Made by a program: the position numbers and the translations under genes. A stretch of 23,323 bases of DNA from an uncultured Lachnospiraceae bacterium (GTDB lineage: Bacteria; Bacillota; Clostridia; Lachnospirales; Lachnospiraceae), in the NCBI GenBank assembly GCA_910586955.1, contig CAJUMM010000043.1, forward strand, positions 1 through 23,323, given 5' to 3'. The notes beneath the pieces were generated by a model that saw only the letters and a list, made by a program, of their open reading frames with translations, did not search any database and was not told the DNA's origin. Position 1 is the first letter of the stretch; every line of letters starts with the position of its first letter. Positions 1-6,981 of this stretch are shown in pieces.

Positions 1-314
1 CCGGGGAACCGGAAAGCTCCCTCTACGACCGGAGCTTTCTTTCCAAACGGGACAAATACCGGGTGTTTCTAAAGGGAAACTATCCCCTGACGCGGATTAC
101 TACCTCCGCAGGGAACCAAAAGAAGCTTCTTTTGGTGAAGGATTCCTTTGCCAATACCTTTGTACAGTTTCTGACAGAGGACTACCAGGAGATCCTGGTG
201 GTAGATCCCAGGTATTACCGGCAGGATCTGGATGTCCTTGCCCGGGAGGAAGAGGTGACGGATGTACTGTATCTCTATGAAATTAAGAAATTTGCCCAGG
301 AAGGGCCGGGTTAA
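1..314 (+). CDS. DHHW-family protein, C-terminal fragment
   Basis: This is the open 3' end of a gene that starts left of the window. The frame is open from base 3 to the TAA at 312-314, giving about 103 residues. The text around DKYRVFLKGNYPL, then KKLLLVKDSFANTF and ILVVDPRYYRQDL, matches the C-terminal block of DHHW proteins. These are SGNH-hydrolase/AlgX-like extracytoplasmic proteins often linked to polysaccharide acetylation beside MBOAT acyltransferases. The KDSFAN and DPRYY segments fit the conserved end of that family. Residue-level catalytic assignments cannot be made because the N-terminal half is missing. A GTG at 63 could be read as a start, but the frame is open and similar to the family upstream of it, so it is internal. 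The stop overlaps the convergent deoR stop by 4 bases, and no terminator lies between them. Confidence 0.75.
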   Translation, partial: GEPESSLYDRSFLSKRDKYRVFLKGNYPLTRITTSAGNQKKLLLVKDSFANTFVQFLTEDYQEILVVDPRYYRQDLDVLAREEEVTDVLYLYEIKKFAQEGPG

Positions 315-1084
315 AAAGGCTCCTCCGGCTCGCTGATGAGAATCTTGGTAGCGGGAGGAATCTGTTCCAGCAGGGAGGGTTCCAGGGGAGCGTCCGTGAT
401 AATCACGTGGACCTGATCCCAGGTGGTGTACTGGCAGATGGCGTTGGTGGACATTTTGGAGTGATCGAACATAACCACCACTTTTTTAGAGTGGCGTATG
501 ATATCCTGCTTCAGCTGGGCATCGGCAGACTGCTTTACACAGGGGCCGGTGCGGAAGGCGCAGCCGGAATTTCCCAGAAAAGCCACATCGATATCCAGGG
601 AGCTGATATTCTGGGAGGCCCAGAAACCGGTGGTAGACTGGGTGATCTCGTTAAACTCCCCGCCCAGGAGATAGGCCACGTTCCGGCTTCCCACCAGAGG
701 CGTCATAGCCGGGATGGAATTGGTGATAAAGGTAAGGCGGGGCCGGTAAGGAATGACTTTTGCAAAGGACAGAAGGGTACTGCCGGAATCTATGAAAACG
801 ACTCCGTCAGAGGGAAGGAGGGAGAGGGCTGTCCGGGCGATCCATTCCTTTTCGCTGCGCATGGACATAGAGCGCAGCTCCACGGGCCGTTCTCCTCCCT
901 GGGAGAAGGTTGCAGTGGCCCCGCCAAATTCTTTCCGCAGCAGGCCTTCGTTTTCCAGGGCGGAAAGATCCTTGCGGATCGTCTCTGTGGATACATGCAG
1001 GCCTCGGGCAAGTTCCATGACCCGGACGGCGCCGAATTCATTTAATTTCTGTATAATGTAGTTTCTCCGTTCGGAAGCAAGCAT
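311..1084 (-). CDS. DeoR-family transcriptional repressor
   Basis: This is a full-length 257-residue DeoR regulator. The N-terminal winged HTH (residues about 5-57) contains the diagnostic VSTETIRKDLSALENEGLLRK recognition region, followed by a GGA linker. The C-terminal DeoRC sensor domain (about 75-235) shows FIDSGSTLL (97-105), TNS (121-123), a GGE motif and DHSK (207-210). This domain normally binds a phosphorylated sugar that releases the repressor from DNA. The ATG at 1084 is preceded by an AAAGGTGA ribosome binding site. It is transcribed divergently from the sugar operon starting at 1342, the standard position for a local repressor of such operons. Its own promoter (1116-1144, minus strand) carries a CAAGAA motif at the -35, which suggests autoregulation. 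The inducer is unknown; a hexulose phosphate made by the operon is a reasonable inference. Confidence 0.93.
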   Translation of the reverse strand: MLASERRNYIIQKLNEFGAVRVMELARGLHVSTETIRKDLSALENEGLLRKEFGGATATFSQGGERPVELRSMSMRSEKEWIARTALSLLPSDGVVFIDSGSTLLSFAKVIPYRPRLTFITNSIPAMTPLVGSRNVAYLLGGEFNEITQSTTGFWASQNISSLDIDVAFLGNSGCAFRTGPCVKQSADAQLKQDIIRHSKKVVVMFDHSKMSTNAICQYTTWDQVHVIITDAPLEPSLLEQIPPATKILISEPEEPF

Positions 1085-1115
1085 AAAATCACCTTTAAAT
1101 TCTTAGTTTTTCACT

Positions 1116-1144
1116 ATTATAATCCACATTTGCTATAAAATCAA
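1116..1144 (-). promoter_or_regulatory. Promoter of the deoR-type gene
   Basis: On the minus strand a -35 TTGATT (1144-1139) and a perfect -10 TATAAT (1121-1116) are separated by exactly 17 bp. This lies about 30 bp upstream of the deoR start at 1084. A CAAGAA motif at 1142-1147 (plus strand) overlaps the -35 edge, where a repressor would block its own promoter. Confidence 0.75.
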
Positions 1145-1253
1145 GAAAAAACCAAGTTGAATTGGAAGGAAAATGTAAAAAATATGCTTATATAATTGGC
1201 ATAAAAGCAGTTCGTTCTTGTAAAAACAAGAAAAAACAAATAATTTTCAAGAA
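1142..1253. promoter_or_regulatory. Candidate DeoR operator region with repeated CAAGAA motifs
   Basis: CAAGAA occurs at 1142-1147, 1227-1232 and 1248-1253. The first two lie in an identical 11-bp block, CAAGAAAAAAC, at 1142-1152 and 1227-1237. The last two are 21 bp apart, two helical turns. A perfect inverted repeat pairs TTCTTGT (1215-1221) with ACAAGAA (1226-1232). DeoR-family proteins commonly bind repeated half-sites between divergent promoters, so these are candidate sites. The region is very AT-rich, so some repetition is expected by chance. Confidence 0.45.
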
Positions 1254-1281
1254 TAAAATTGAATTTAATTGGTTTTTGTTG

Positions 1282-1310
1282 TTGACTTTTGGCATTTTTG
1301 GGATTATAAT
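1282..1310 (+). promoter_or_regulatory. Sigma-A promoter of the sugar operon
   Basis: A -35 TTGACT (1282-1287), a 17-bp spacer and a perfect -10 TATAAT (1305-1310) sit 32 bp before the first start codon at 1342. The expected transcript start is near 1317, giving a leader of about 25 nt with a GAGGTGA ribosome binding site at 1331-1337. This is a strong unassisted promoter, consistent with control by a repressor. Confidence 0.88.
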
Positions 1311-1341
1311 TACTTCACAATCATAAAAGCGAGGTGAAATT

Positions 1342-1977
1342 ATGCAGCTGCAGATAGCCATGGACTGCATGCAGTCCATGCAGGATTTTCAGAATTTGGC
1401 AGAACAAGTGGAGCAGAGTATTGATATTCTGGAAGTGGGAACCCCAATGCTGATGAAATTCGGGCTGGCTCCGGTGGAACTGCTGGATGGGATTTTTCGA
1501 AAGCGGGGCCGGAAAGTGCTGGCAGATACCAAGATTATGGACGCAGGCTATTATGAGGCCCGGATGGCCATAGAAGCCGGGGCGGACATTGTGACGGTGC
1601 TGGGGGCGGCGGAGGATATCACCATCCGGGAAGCGGTGAAAGCGGCCCGGGAGCTGGGAGCGGAGGTGATGGCAGACATGATAGCGGTCCCCAGGGTGGA
1701 GGAGCGCATCTTGGAGATGGAAGAGCTGGGAGTTTCCTATATCTGTCTTCATCATTCCAAGGACATGCAGAAAGGAAAGGAGGATTTTAAAAATTACTTT
1801 GACCGGCTTAAGGAAAAGGTTACGGGAAGCAGGCTGGCAGTGGCCGGGGGAATCTGCCGGGAGAACATTTCCTATTTTGCCGGGATGAAACCGGAGATTG
1901 TCATTGTGGGGGAAGGTATCTGCAAGGCAGAGGATCCGGCCGGCTGTGCGGCGTACATCAAGAGTATGCTGAATTGA
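1342..1977 (+). CDS. hxlA: Hexulose-6-phosphate synthase-like aldolase/decarboxylase
   Basis: This 211-residue enzyme belongs to the orotidine-monophosphate-decarboxylase superfamily of TIM barrels. Members include 3-hexulose-6-phosphate synthase (HPS; formaldehyde plus ribulose 5-phosphate, reversible) and 3-keto-L-gulonate-6-phosphate decarboxylase (KGPDC). Visible active-site elements are D8, E31 in ILEVGTP, the D62-x-K64-x2-D67 metal/catalytic triad in ADTKIMDAG, D112, and H137 in LHHSKD. The C-terminal AVAGGI and IVIVGEGICKAEDP segments form the phosphate-binding end. The GEGI sequence lacks the arginine that I recall in KGPDC and is nearer to the HPS type, while HHSKD is nearer to the KGPDC HRSRD pattern. 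It is first in the operon and 9 bp before a 6-phospho-3-hexuloisomerase gene, which favours an HPS-type reaction. The start is ATG at 1342 with a GAGGTGA ribosome binding site. The exact substrate is uncertain. Confidence 0.85.
   Translation: MQLQIAMDCMQSMQDFQNLAEQVEQSIDILEVGTPMLMKFGLAPVELLDGIFRKRGRKVLADTKIMDAGYYEARMAIEAGADIVTVLGAAEDITIREAVKAARELGAEVMADMIAVPRVEERILEMEELGVSYICLHHSKDMQKGKEDFKNYFDRLKEKVTGSRLAVAGGICRENISYFAGMKPEIVIVGEGICKAEDPAGCAAYIKSMLN
1359..1380. repeat. Perfect 22-bp palindrome inside the start of hxlA
   Basis: The half-site CATGGACTGCA (1359-1369) is followed directly by its exact reverse complement (1370-1380). A second perfect palindrome, TGCAGCTGCA, lies just upstream at 1343-1352, across codons 1-4. 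The long palindrome encodes residues M7 to M13. It sits at about +43 to +64 relative to the predicted transcript start. It could be an operator or could fold as an mRNA hairpin. Confidence 0.8.
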
Positions 1978-1986
1978 GGTGGCGGC

Positions 1987-2541
1987 ATGAAAGATAAGGT
2001 AAACTTGATTGTAGAAGAACTGAAAACCACCACGGAACTTGTGGACTCCGGTTCCATAGACCGGCTGGTGGAGATGATTTACCAAGCTCCTGTGATTTTC
2101 CTGGCGGGGGCGGGAAGGAGCGGTCTTATGGTGAAGGCTTTCGCCATGCGGCTGATGCACATGGGCAAGACCGTTTATGTAGCTGGGGATGTGACTACCC
2201 CTGCTATTCAAAGTGGAGATCTGCTGCTTATCGGAAGCGGCTCCGGGGAGACAGCCAGTCTGGTCTGCATGGCAGAGAAGGCGAAAGCGGTGGGGGCTTC
2301 CATTGCAACCATTACCCTGTATACGGAGGCCAGTATCGGGAAAGTTTCCGACTGTATCATCCGGATAGCGGCTTCCACCACGAAATCTGCCATTGACACG
2401 GGATACCGTTCCAGGCAGCCCATGGGGTCTCTCTTTGAACAGTGTGAATTGATTGTGCTGGACTCCGTGATTATGAAACTTATGGAGCGCTATGGGATCA
2501 GCGAAGCAGCTATGGCAAAGCGCCATGCGAATTTGGAGTAA
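1987..2541 (+). CDS. hxlB: 6-phospho-3-hexuloisomerase (SIS domain)
   Basis: This 184-residue single SIS-domain sugar-phosphate isomerase interconverts 3-hexulose 6-phosphate and fructose 6-phosphate in its characterised relatives. The SIS core is plain: FLAGAGRSGLMVKAFAMRLMHMG (38-60), the phosphate-binding loop GSGSGETASL (83-92), and ATITLYTEASIGKVSD (107-122). The C-terminal MAKRHANLE (176-184) is the hallmark ending of this family and contains H180. The length is typical. It starts 9 bp after the hxlA-like gene with a GAGGTGG ribosome binding site, reproducing the common hps-phi pair. In this position it probably feeds a sugar phosphate into glycolysis as fructose 6-phosphate, but it could act on another 3-keto sugar phosphate. 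Pathway assignment is an inference from context. Confidence 0.9.
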   Translation: MKDKVNLIVEELKTTTELVDSGSIDRLVEMIYQAPVIFLAGAGRSGLMVKAFAMRLMHMGKTVYVAGDVTTPAIQSGDLLLIGSGSGETASLVCMAEKAKAVGASIATITLYTEASIGKVSDCIIRIAASTTKSAIDTGYRSRQPMGSLFEQCELIVLDSVIMKLMERYGISEAAMAKRHANLE

Positions 2542-2546
2542 AAACC

Positions 2547-4064
2547 ATGGAAAAATTGTTGGAGATGCAGGGGATTACCAAGGAGTTTCCCGGGGTGAAG
2601 GCACTGGACCAGGTGAATCTCACCGTGTATGGCGGCGAAGTGCATGCCCTGATTGGGGAAAACGGGGCAGGAAAATCCACCCTGATGAAGATTATGAACG
2701 GCGTTTACCAGCCCACCTCCGGCCGGATCTTTGTGAAAGGCCGGGAAGTTGCCATTGAAAATGTGAAGAAGGCCCAGACTTTGGGAATCAGCATTGTCTT
2801 TCAGGAATTGAATCTATGCGGGCATTTGAGTGTGGCGGACAATATTTTCCTGGGGAGGCTTCCCAGCAAAAGGGGCCTTGTAACGGATTCCCGCCTCTAT
2901 GAGGAAGCGAAAGGGATCCTGGACATGCTGGAGCTTCATCTGGATCCGCATACCCAGGTACGGTATCTGAGTGTGGCGGAAAAGCAGATGGTGGAGATTG
3001 CCAAGGCCGTTTCCCAGAATGCAGACGTGATTGTCTTCGATGAACCCACCTCTTCCCTGACAGATACGGAGATTGACCATCTCTTCCGGGTGATTGGAAT
3101 GCTGCGGGATCAGAAAAAGGGCATCTGCTACATTTCCCACCGTATGGAGGAATTGGAACGGATTGCGGACCGGGTGACAGTCCTTAGGGACGGCCAGTAT
3201 ATCGACACCTTCCGTTACCGGGATACCACCATCGATCAGCTGATCAAGCTGATGGTAGGGCGGGAACTGGAGGACAAGTATCCCAGACATAAGCGAACCA
3301 TCGGAGATGTGGTTCTCAAGGTAAAAAATGTCAGGCGCCAGGGCGTGGTAGACGTAAAGGAATTTGAACTGCGCCGGGGAGAGATCCTGGGAGTGGCGGG
3401 CCTTGTAGGGTCCGGGCGCACGGAGACCATGCGCATTATCTTCGGAGCGGATAAGTGCGACAGCGCCGAGATATGGCTGGAAGGAAAGCAGGTACAGTTT
3501 AAAAGCCCCAAGCAGGCCATAGAGAGCGGGGTAGCCTATCTGACGGAGGACCGGAAGGAAAACGGCCTGGCTCTTAGTAAGGATATCCTATTTAATATCA
3601 ATATGGCCTCCCATGAGCTCATGGCGAAATACGGGATCATTGACGACCGGAAAATGGAGGAAAGCGCCAGGAAGTATGTGGACCTTCTATCCATCAAAAC
3701 CCCCTCCCTGCACCAGAAAGCCATGAATCTAAGCGGTGGCAATATGCAGAAAGTAGTTCTGGGGAAATGGCTCTTGAGAAACGCCAAGGTGATGATTTTT
3801 GACGAACCCACCCGGGGGATTGATGTAGGTGCGAAATTTGAGATTTATAAGCTGATGAACGAGCTGTCGGACAAGGGGATATCCATTATTATGATTTCCT
3901 CGGAACTGCCGGAAGTCCTGGGGATGAGCGACCGGATTCTGGTGTTCCGGGAGGGAAAGATCTCAGGGGTGCTGGAAGCTCATGAGGCAGAGCAGGTGAA
4001 AATCCTGGAGCTGGCTACAGGGGTTGCCGGCAGGAATCAGGAAACGGAGAGAAGATATGAATAA
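2547..4064 (+). CDS. Sugar ABC importer ATPase (RbsA/MglA type, two NBDs)
   Basis: This 505-residue fused double ATPase energises a CUT2-family monosaccharide importer at the inner face of the membrane. NBD1 has Walker A GENGAGKST (37-45), a divergent signature LSVAEKQ (141-147) and Walker B VIVFDEPTSS (161-170). NBD2 has the degenerate Walker A GLVGSGRTE (285-293), signature LSGGNMQ (395-401) and Walker B VMIFDEPTRG (415-424). A catalytically weak second site is normal for RbsA/MglA/AraG proteins, and the length is typical. It starts 5 bp after hxlB, with GGAG at 2536-2539. It overlaps the permease start by 8 bases, which indicates translational coupling. The substrate is a monosaccharide or close derivative but cannot be named from the ATPase. 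Confidence 0.95.
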   Translation: MEKLLEMQGITKEFPGVKALDQVNLTVYGGEVHALIGENGAGKSTLMKIMNGVYQPTSGRIFVKGREVAIENVKKAQTLGISIVFQELNLCGHLSVADNIFLGRLPSKRGLVTDSRLYEEAKGILDMLELHLDPHTQVRYLSVAEKQMVEIAKAVSQNADVIVFDEPTSSLTDTEIDHLFRVIGMLRDQKKGICYISHRMEELERIADRVTVLRDGQYIDTFRYRDTTIDQLIKLMVGRELEDKYPRHKRTIGDVVLKVKNVRRQGVVDVKEFELRRGEILGVAGLVGSGRTETMRIIFGADKCDSAEIWLEGKQVQFKSPKQAIESGVAYLTEDRKENGLALSKDILFNINMASHELMAKYGIIDDRKMEESARKYVDLLSIKTPSLHQKAMNLSGGNMQKVVLGKWLLRNAKVMIFDEPTRGIDVGAKFEIYKLMNELSDKGISIIMISSELPEVLGMSDRILVFREGKISGVLEAHEAEQVKILELATGVAGRNQETERRYE

Positions 4065-5067
4065 GAAAGCATTAGACTCGAAATCGTTGCATGTAAAAGG
4101 AATACTGCCGGCGGCACTGGTTTCCGTTTTGGGAAGGTTTTTGATTATTACGGTTATTTTCCTGCTGTTTTTCATTACCACCCCTTCCTTCCGGTCTTAT
4201 TCCAATCTCATTCAGATCTGTCTTGCGGCGGCCATTTATGTCATTGTGTCCATGGGAATCACCCATGTGATTATTACGGGAAATACGGATCTGTCCGCAG
4301 GCTCCGTAGTGGGCTTAAGCGGAGTGGTGTGCTGCCTTCTTCTGCGGGACTATCACACTTCCATTCTGACGGCCCTGCTGGGCGGGCTTCTTATCGGGGC
4401 CGCCTGCGGGATAGTGAACGGCCTTCTGGTGACGAAATTGAAACTGGTTCCCTTTATTGCTACTCTGGGGACCCAGTGGGTGTTCCGGGGCTTTGTATTT
4501 ATCCTGGGGGACGGAATGCCTGTGTCCGTGCGGGATGCCATCACGGAGGGGATTGCTGACCGGTTCTACTTCCTGGGGGGCGGCAGGCTTTTTGGGATAC
4601 CCGTTCCCATCTATATCTTTACGGTGCTGGGAATTATTCTCGCATTCTTTCTGAAACGCTCCGTGTTCGGCCGGAATCTCTATGCCGTGGGGAGCAATCG
4701 GGAGACGGCGGCCCTGTCGGGCATCAATGTAGACCGGACGGTCATGTATGCCTATATGATCTGCGATGTGATGGCGGCTTTGGGGGGAATTATGCTGGCG
4801 GCGAAGCTGGTATCCGCCCAGACAAACGCAGGCCAGAGCTATGAGTTTGAGGGAATCTTTGCAGCAGTTATCGGAGGGGCCAGCTTAAGGGGCGGCGAGG
4901 GAAGCATCTTCGGCTCCATCATCGGCGCATTCATTGTGGCCATCTTAAGAAACGGGCTGAACTTAAACGGTGTGAACGCCTACTGGCAGCAGGTGATTCT
5001 GGGGGCTATCATTATCTTCGTGGTCTACCTGGATATCCGCAGGACCAGCCGGGCAGCAGTAAAATAA
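4057..5067 (+). CDS. Sugar ABC importer permease (RbsC type)
   Basis: This 336-residue integral membrane protein of the CUT2/RbsC family forms the transmembrane pore as a homodimer. Many hydrophobic segments are evident, beginning around residues 21-40 (LVSVLGRFLIITVIFLLFF). Family motifs include GNTDLSAGSVVGLSGV, the KLKLVPFIATLGTQWVFRG block, the coupling-loop-like YAVGSNRETAALSGINV, and FAAVIGGASLRGGEGSIFGSIIGA. ATG 4057 was chosen because GGAGAG lies just upstream and the N-terminus then resembles RbsC. An in-frame upstream TTG at 4024 would add an unlikely basic extension inside the ATPase gene. It is translationally coupled to the ATPase and followed by the binding protein, the standard three-gene importer order. 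Confidence 0.93.
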   Translation: MNKKALDSKSLHVKGILPAALVSVLGRFLIITVIFLLFFITTPSFRSYSNLIQICLAAAIYVIVSMGITHVIITGNTDLSAGSVVGLSGVVCCLLLRDYHTSILTALLGGLLIGAACGIVNGLLVTKLKLVPFIATLGTQWVFRGFVFILGDGMPVSVRDAITEGIADRFYFLGGGRLFGIPVPIYIFTVLGIILAFFLKRSVFGRNLYAVGSNRETAALSGINVDRTVMYAYMICDVMAALGGIMLAAKLVSAQTNAGQSYEFEGIFAAVIGGASLRGGEGSIFGSIIGAFIVAILRNGLNLNGVNAYWQQVILGAIIIFVVYLDIRRTSRAAVK

Positions 5068-5132
5068 GAAAACAGCAGGTTGCGGGAAAGTCCAAAAATC
5101 TGCGGAATTTAGATAGGAGGATTATAAAATTG

Positions 5133-6167
5133 ATGAAGAAAAAAATGATTTCTATGATGTTGGCAGCAGTTATGACAGTTACTTTGGCCGCCTGCGGTTC
5201 CAAGGAGGCACCGGCTCCTGAGGAGACGCCTGCCAAGACCGAGGCGCCGGAAGAAGCCCAAGCCCCCCAGGATCAGCCGGCAGGACAGACAGGGGAGGCA
5301 AATATCTATCTCCTGCCTAAGTCCACCACATCCAACTACTGGCGCACGGTAATGGCAGGCGCAGAGGCCGCCGCCCAGGAGCTGGGCATAACCATTACCA
5401 CTCTTGCACCCACGGACGAGTCCGCCGACGGCCAGGTGACTTGCATCCAGCAGGCGGTAAACGCAGGAGCTACGGCGATTGTGGTGGCGCCCATTGATGC
5501 GGACGCCCTGATCAATGCCTGCAAGGAGGCCCAGGATGCAGGGGTAGCCATTGTCCTGGTAGACTCCATGATCAACTCCGAGGACTACTCCGTAGCCTAT
5601 GCCACCGATAATTACCAGGCCGGCGTGCTGGCGGCCCGGTGTATGGCCGAGGGCATCGGCAATGCAGGCAAGGTTTATATCCAGAATTCCGTGGCAGCTT
5701 CCTCCACCTGTGTGGACCGGGAACAGGGATTTACCGACACTATGGAGAAGGAATTTCCGGAAATTGAGATCCTGGGCACCGTATTCAGCAATAACGATTC
5801 CCTGACGGCAGCCAACCAGACGGCGGATATTATCACGGCCAATCAGGATATTGCAGGAATCTACAGCTGCAATGCCAATACGGGAACAGGAGTGGGTACC
5901 AGCGTGAAAGAGTCCGGAAAGGATATTAAGATCGTGTCCATTGACTCCAACTCGGACTTGATTGCCTTCCTGGAGGAGCAGGTGGTGACCAACCTTATTC
6001 TCCAGAGTCCCTATGCCATGGGCTATGAAGGCGTAAAGGGAGCCTATAGTCTTTCCAGCGGGGAGGAAATGCCCCACGAAGTCATTGACACAGGCGTTAC
6101 CATGGCGGACTTTGAGAACAAGGATACGGAAGAGATTCAGAAGCTTTTCTATCCCCTTGGGAAATAA
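5133..6167 (+). CDS. Sugar-binding lipoprotein of the ABC importer
   Basis: This is the extracytoplasmic solute-binding protein (344 residues) of the RbsB-like periplasmic-binding-protein family. A lipoprotein signal (KKK then a hydrophobic run) ends in the lipobox TLAAC, with the lipidated cysteine at C21. A flexible Ala/Pro/Glu-rich linker covers about 25-55. The mature fold begins with ANIYLLPKSTTSNYWRTVMAGAEAAAQELG and continues through AIVVAPIDADALINACKEAQDAGVAIVLVDS, typical of sugar-binding members. A 62-bp gap separates it from the permease. AGGAGG at 5115-5120 is 12 nt from ATG 5133 and 9 nt from an in-frame TTG at 5130, so a TTG start adding one Met is possible. The ligand is unknown. 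Confidence 0.93.
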   Translation: MKKKMISMMLAAVMTVTLAACGSKEAPAPEETPAKTEAPEEAQAPQDQPAGQTGEANIYLLPKSTTSNYWRTVMAGAEAAAQELGITITTLAPTDESADGQVTCIQQAVNAGATAIVVAPIDADALINACKEAQDAGVAIVLVDSMINSEDYSVAYATDNYQAGVLAARCMAEGIGNAGKVYIQNSVAASSTCVDREQGFTDTMEKEFPEIEILGTVFSNNDSLTAANQTADIITANQDIAGIYSCNANTGTGVGTSVKESGKDIKIVSIDSNSDLIAFLEEQVVTNLILQSPYAMGYEGVKGAYSLSSGEEMPHEVIDTGVTMADFENKDTEEIQKLFYPLGK

Positions 6168-6171
6168 GGCT

Positions 6172-6972
6172 ATGTACAAATTGAATAACGGCGTAGAGAT
6201 ACCAAAGATCGGGTTTGGGGTATTCGGATTGGGAGATGCCACCAAAGCCTGTGTGGAAAGGGCTCTCTCCCTGGGCTACCGGCTCATTGATACAGCGGCC
6301 GATTACGGAAATGAGGCGGAAACAGGCCGGGCGGTCCGGAATTCTCCCATTCCCCGGTCGGAAATATTTGTCACCACCAAGCTCTGGAACGATGACATGA
6401 GAAAAGGAAGACAGCGGCAGGCTTTTGAGGAGAGCCTTGGGAGGCTGGGTATGGATTATGTGGATCTGTATCTGATTCACTGGCCGGTGGCGGGAAAATA
6501 TGTGGAGAGCTGGCATGTGCTGGAAGAACTGTATGAGGAAGGCCTGGTCCGGGCCATCGGGGTCTGCAATTTCAACCAAGAGCAGCTGGAGATCCTTGGG
6601 AAGGAGGCACGTATCCTGCCGGCAGTGAACCAGATCGAGATTCATCCCCGGTGTGCCGCCTTATCCATACGGAAATTCTGCAGGGAGCATTCCATTCTCT
6701 GTGAGGGCTGGAGTCCTCTGGGACGGGGCAGGTTTCCGGGAGAGTGCCTGGAGAAAATCGGGAGAAGGCATGGGAAGAGCGGGGCCCAGACCGCTATCCG
6801 CTGGCAGGTGCAGCAGGGGCTTGTGCCCCTGCCCCGGTCCTCCTCCCCGGTGCGTATTGCAGAAAACTTCTCCGTGTTTGATTTTGAACTGTCTGCGGAG
6901 GAGATGGAGGAGATTGACGGGCTTAACCGGGAGGAGCATTTGGGAGCTACGCCGGAACATTTTACTTTTTGA
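6172..6972 (+). CDS. Aldo/keto reductase, operon copy
   Basis: This 266-residue NAD(P)H-dependent oxidoreductase of the aldo/keto reductase superfamily reduces aldehydes or ketoses to alcohols. The catalytic tetrad is complete: D40 (LIDTAADYGNE), Y45, K70 (VTTKLWN) and H103 (LIHWP). The C-terminal cofactor-binding region shows LPRSSSPVRIAEN. ATG 6172 gives the canonical N-terminus (MYKLNNGVEIPKIGFGVFG), only 4 bp after the binding-protein stop. The ribosome binding site is weak (AAGG), suggesting coupling to upstream translation. An upstream in-frame start at 6085 would overlap the binding protein and is rejected. Within the cassette it probably reduces an aldehyde or keto sugar produced from the imported substrate. 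It is clearly related to, but not the same as, the second AKR at 11712. Confidence 0.92.
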   Translation: MYKLNNGVEIPKIGFGVFGLGDATKACVERALSLGYRLIDTAADYGNEAETGRAVRNSPIPRSEIFVTTKLWNDDMRKGRQRQAFEESLGRLGMDYVDLYLIHWPVAGKYVESWHVLEELYEEGLVRAIGVCNFNQEQLEILGKEARILPAVNQIEIHPRCAALSIRKFCREHSILCEGWSPLGRGRFPGECLEKIGRRHGKSGAQTAIRWQVQQGLVPLPRSSSPVRIAENFSVFDFELSAEEMEEIDGLNREEHLGATPEHFTF

Positions 6973-6981
6973 GGTGAGCGT

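Noticed and set aside
407..1045. Long open frame antisense to the deoR gene
   Set aside because: It has no recognisable motif and lies opposite a full-length DeoR protein with clear domains and a good ribosome binding site. It is a by-product of GC-rich coding sequence.
1321..2526. 401-codon open frame antisense to hxlA-hxlB
   Set aside because: The translation is rich in His, Pro and Arg without motifs, typical of the complement of a real gene. The plus strand carries two well-defined enzymes.
5109..6245. 378-codon open frame antisense to the sugar-binding lipoprotein
   Set aside because: It has no plausible start context or family features, and the opposite strand encodes a clear lipoprotein with signal peptide and lipobox.
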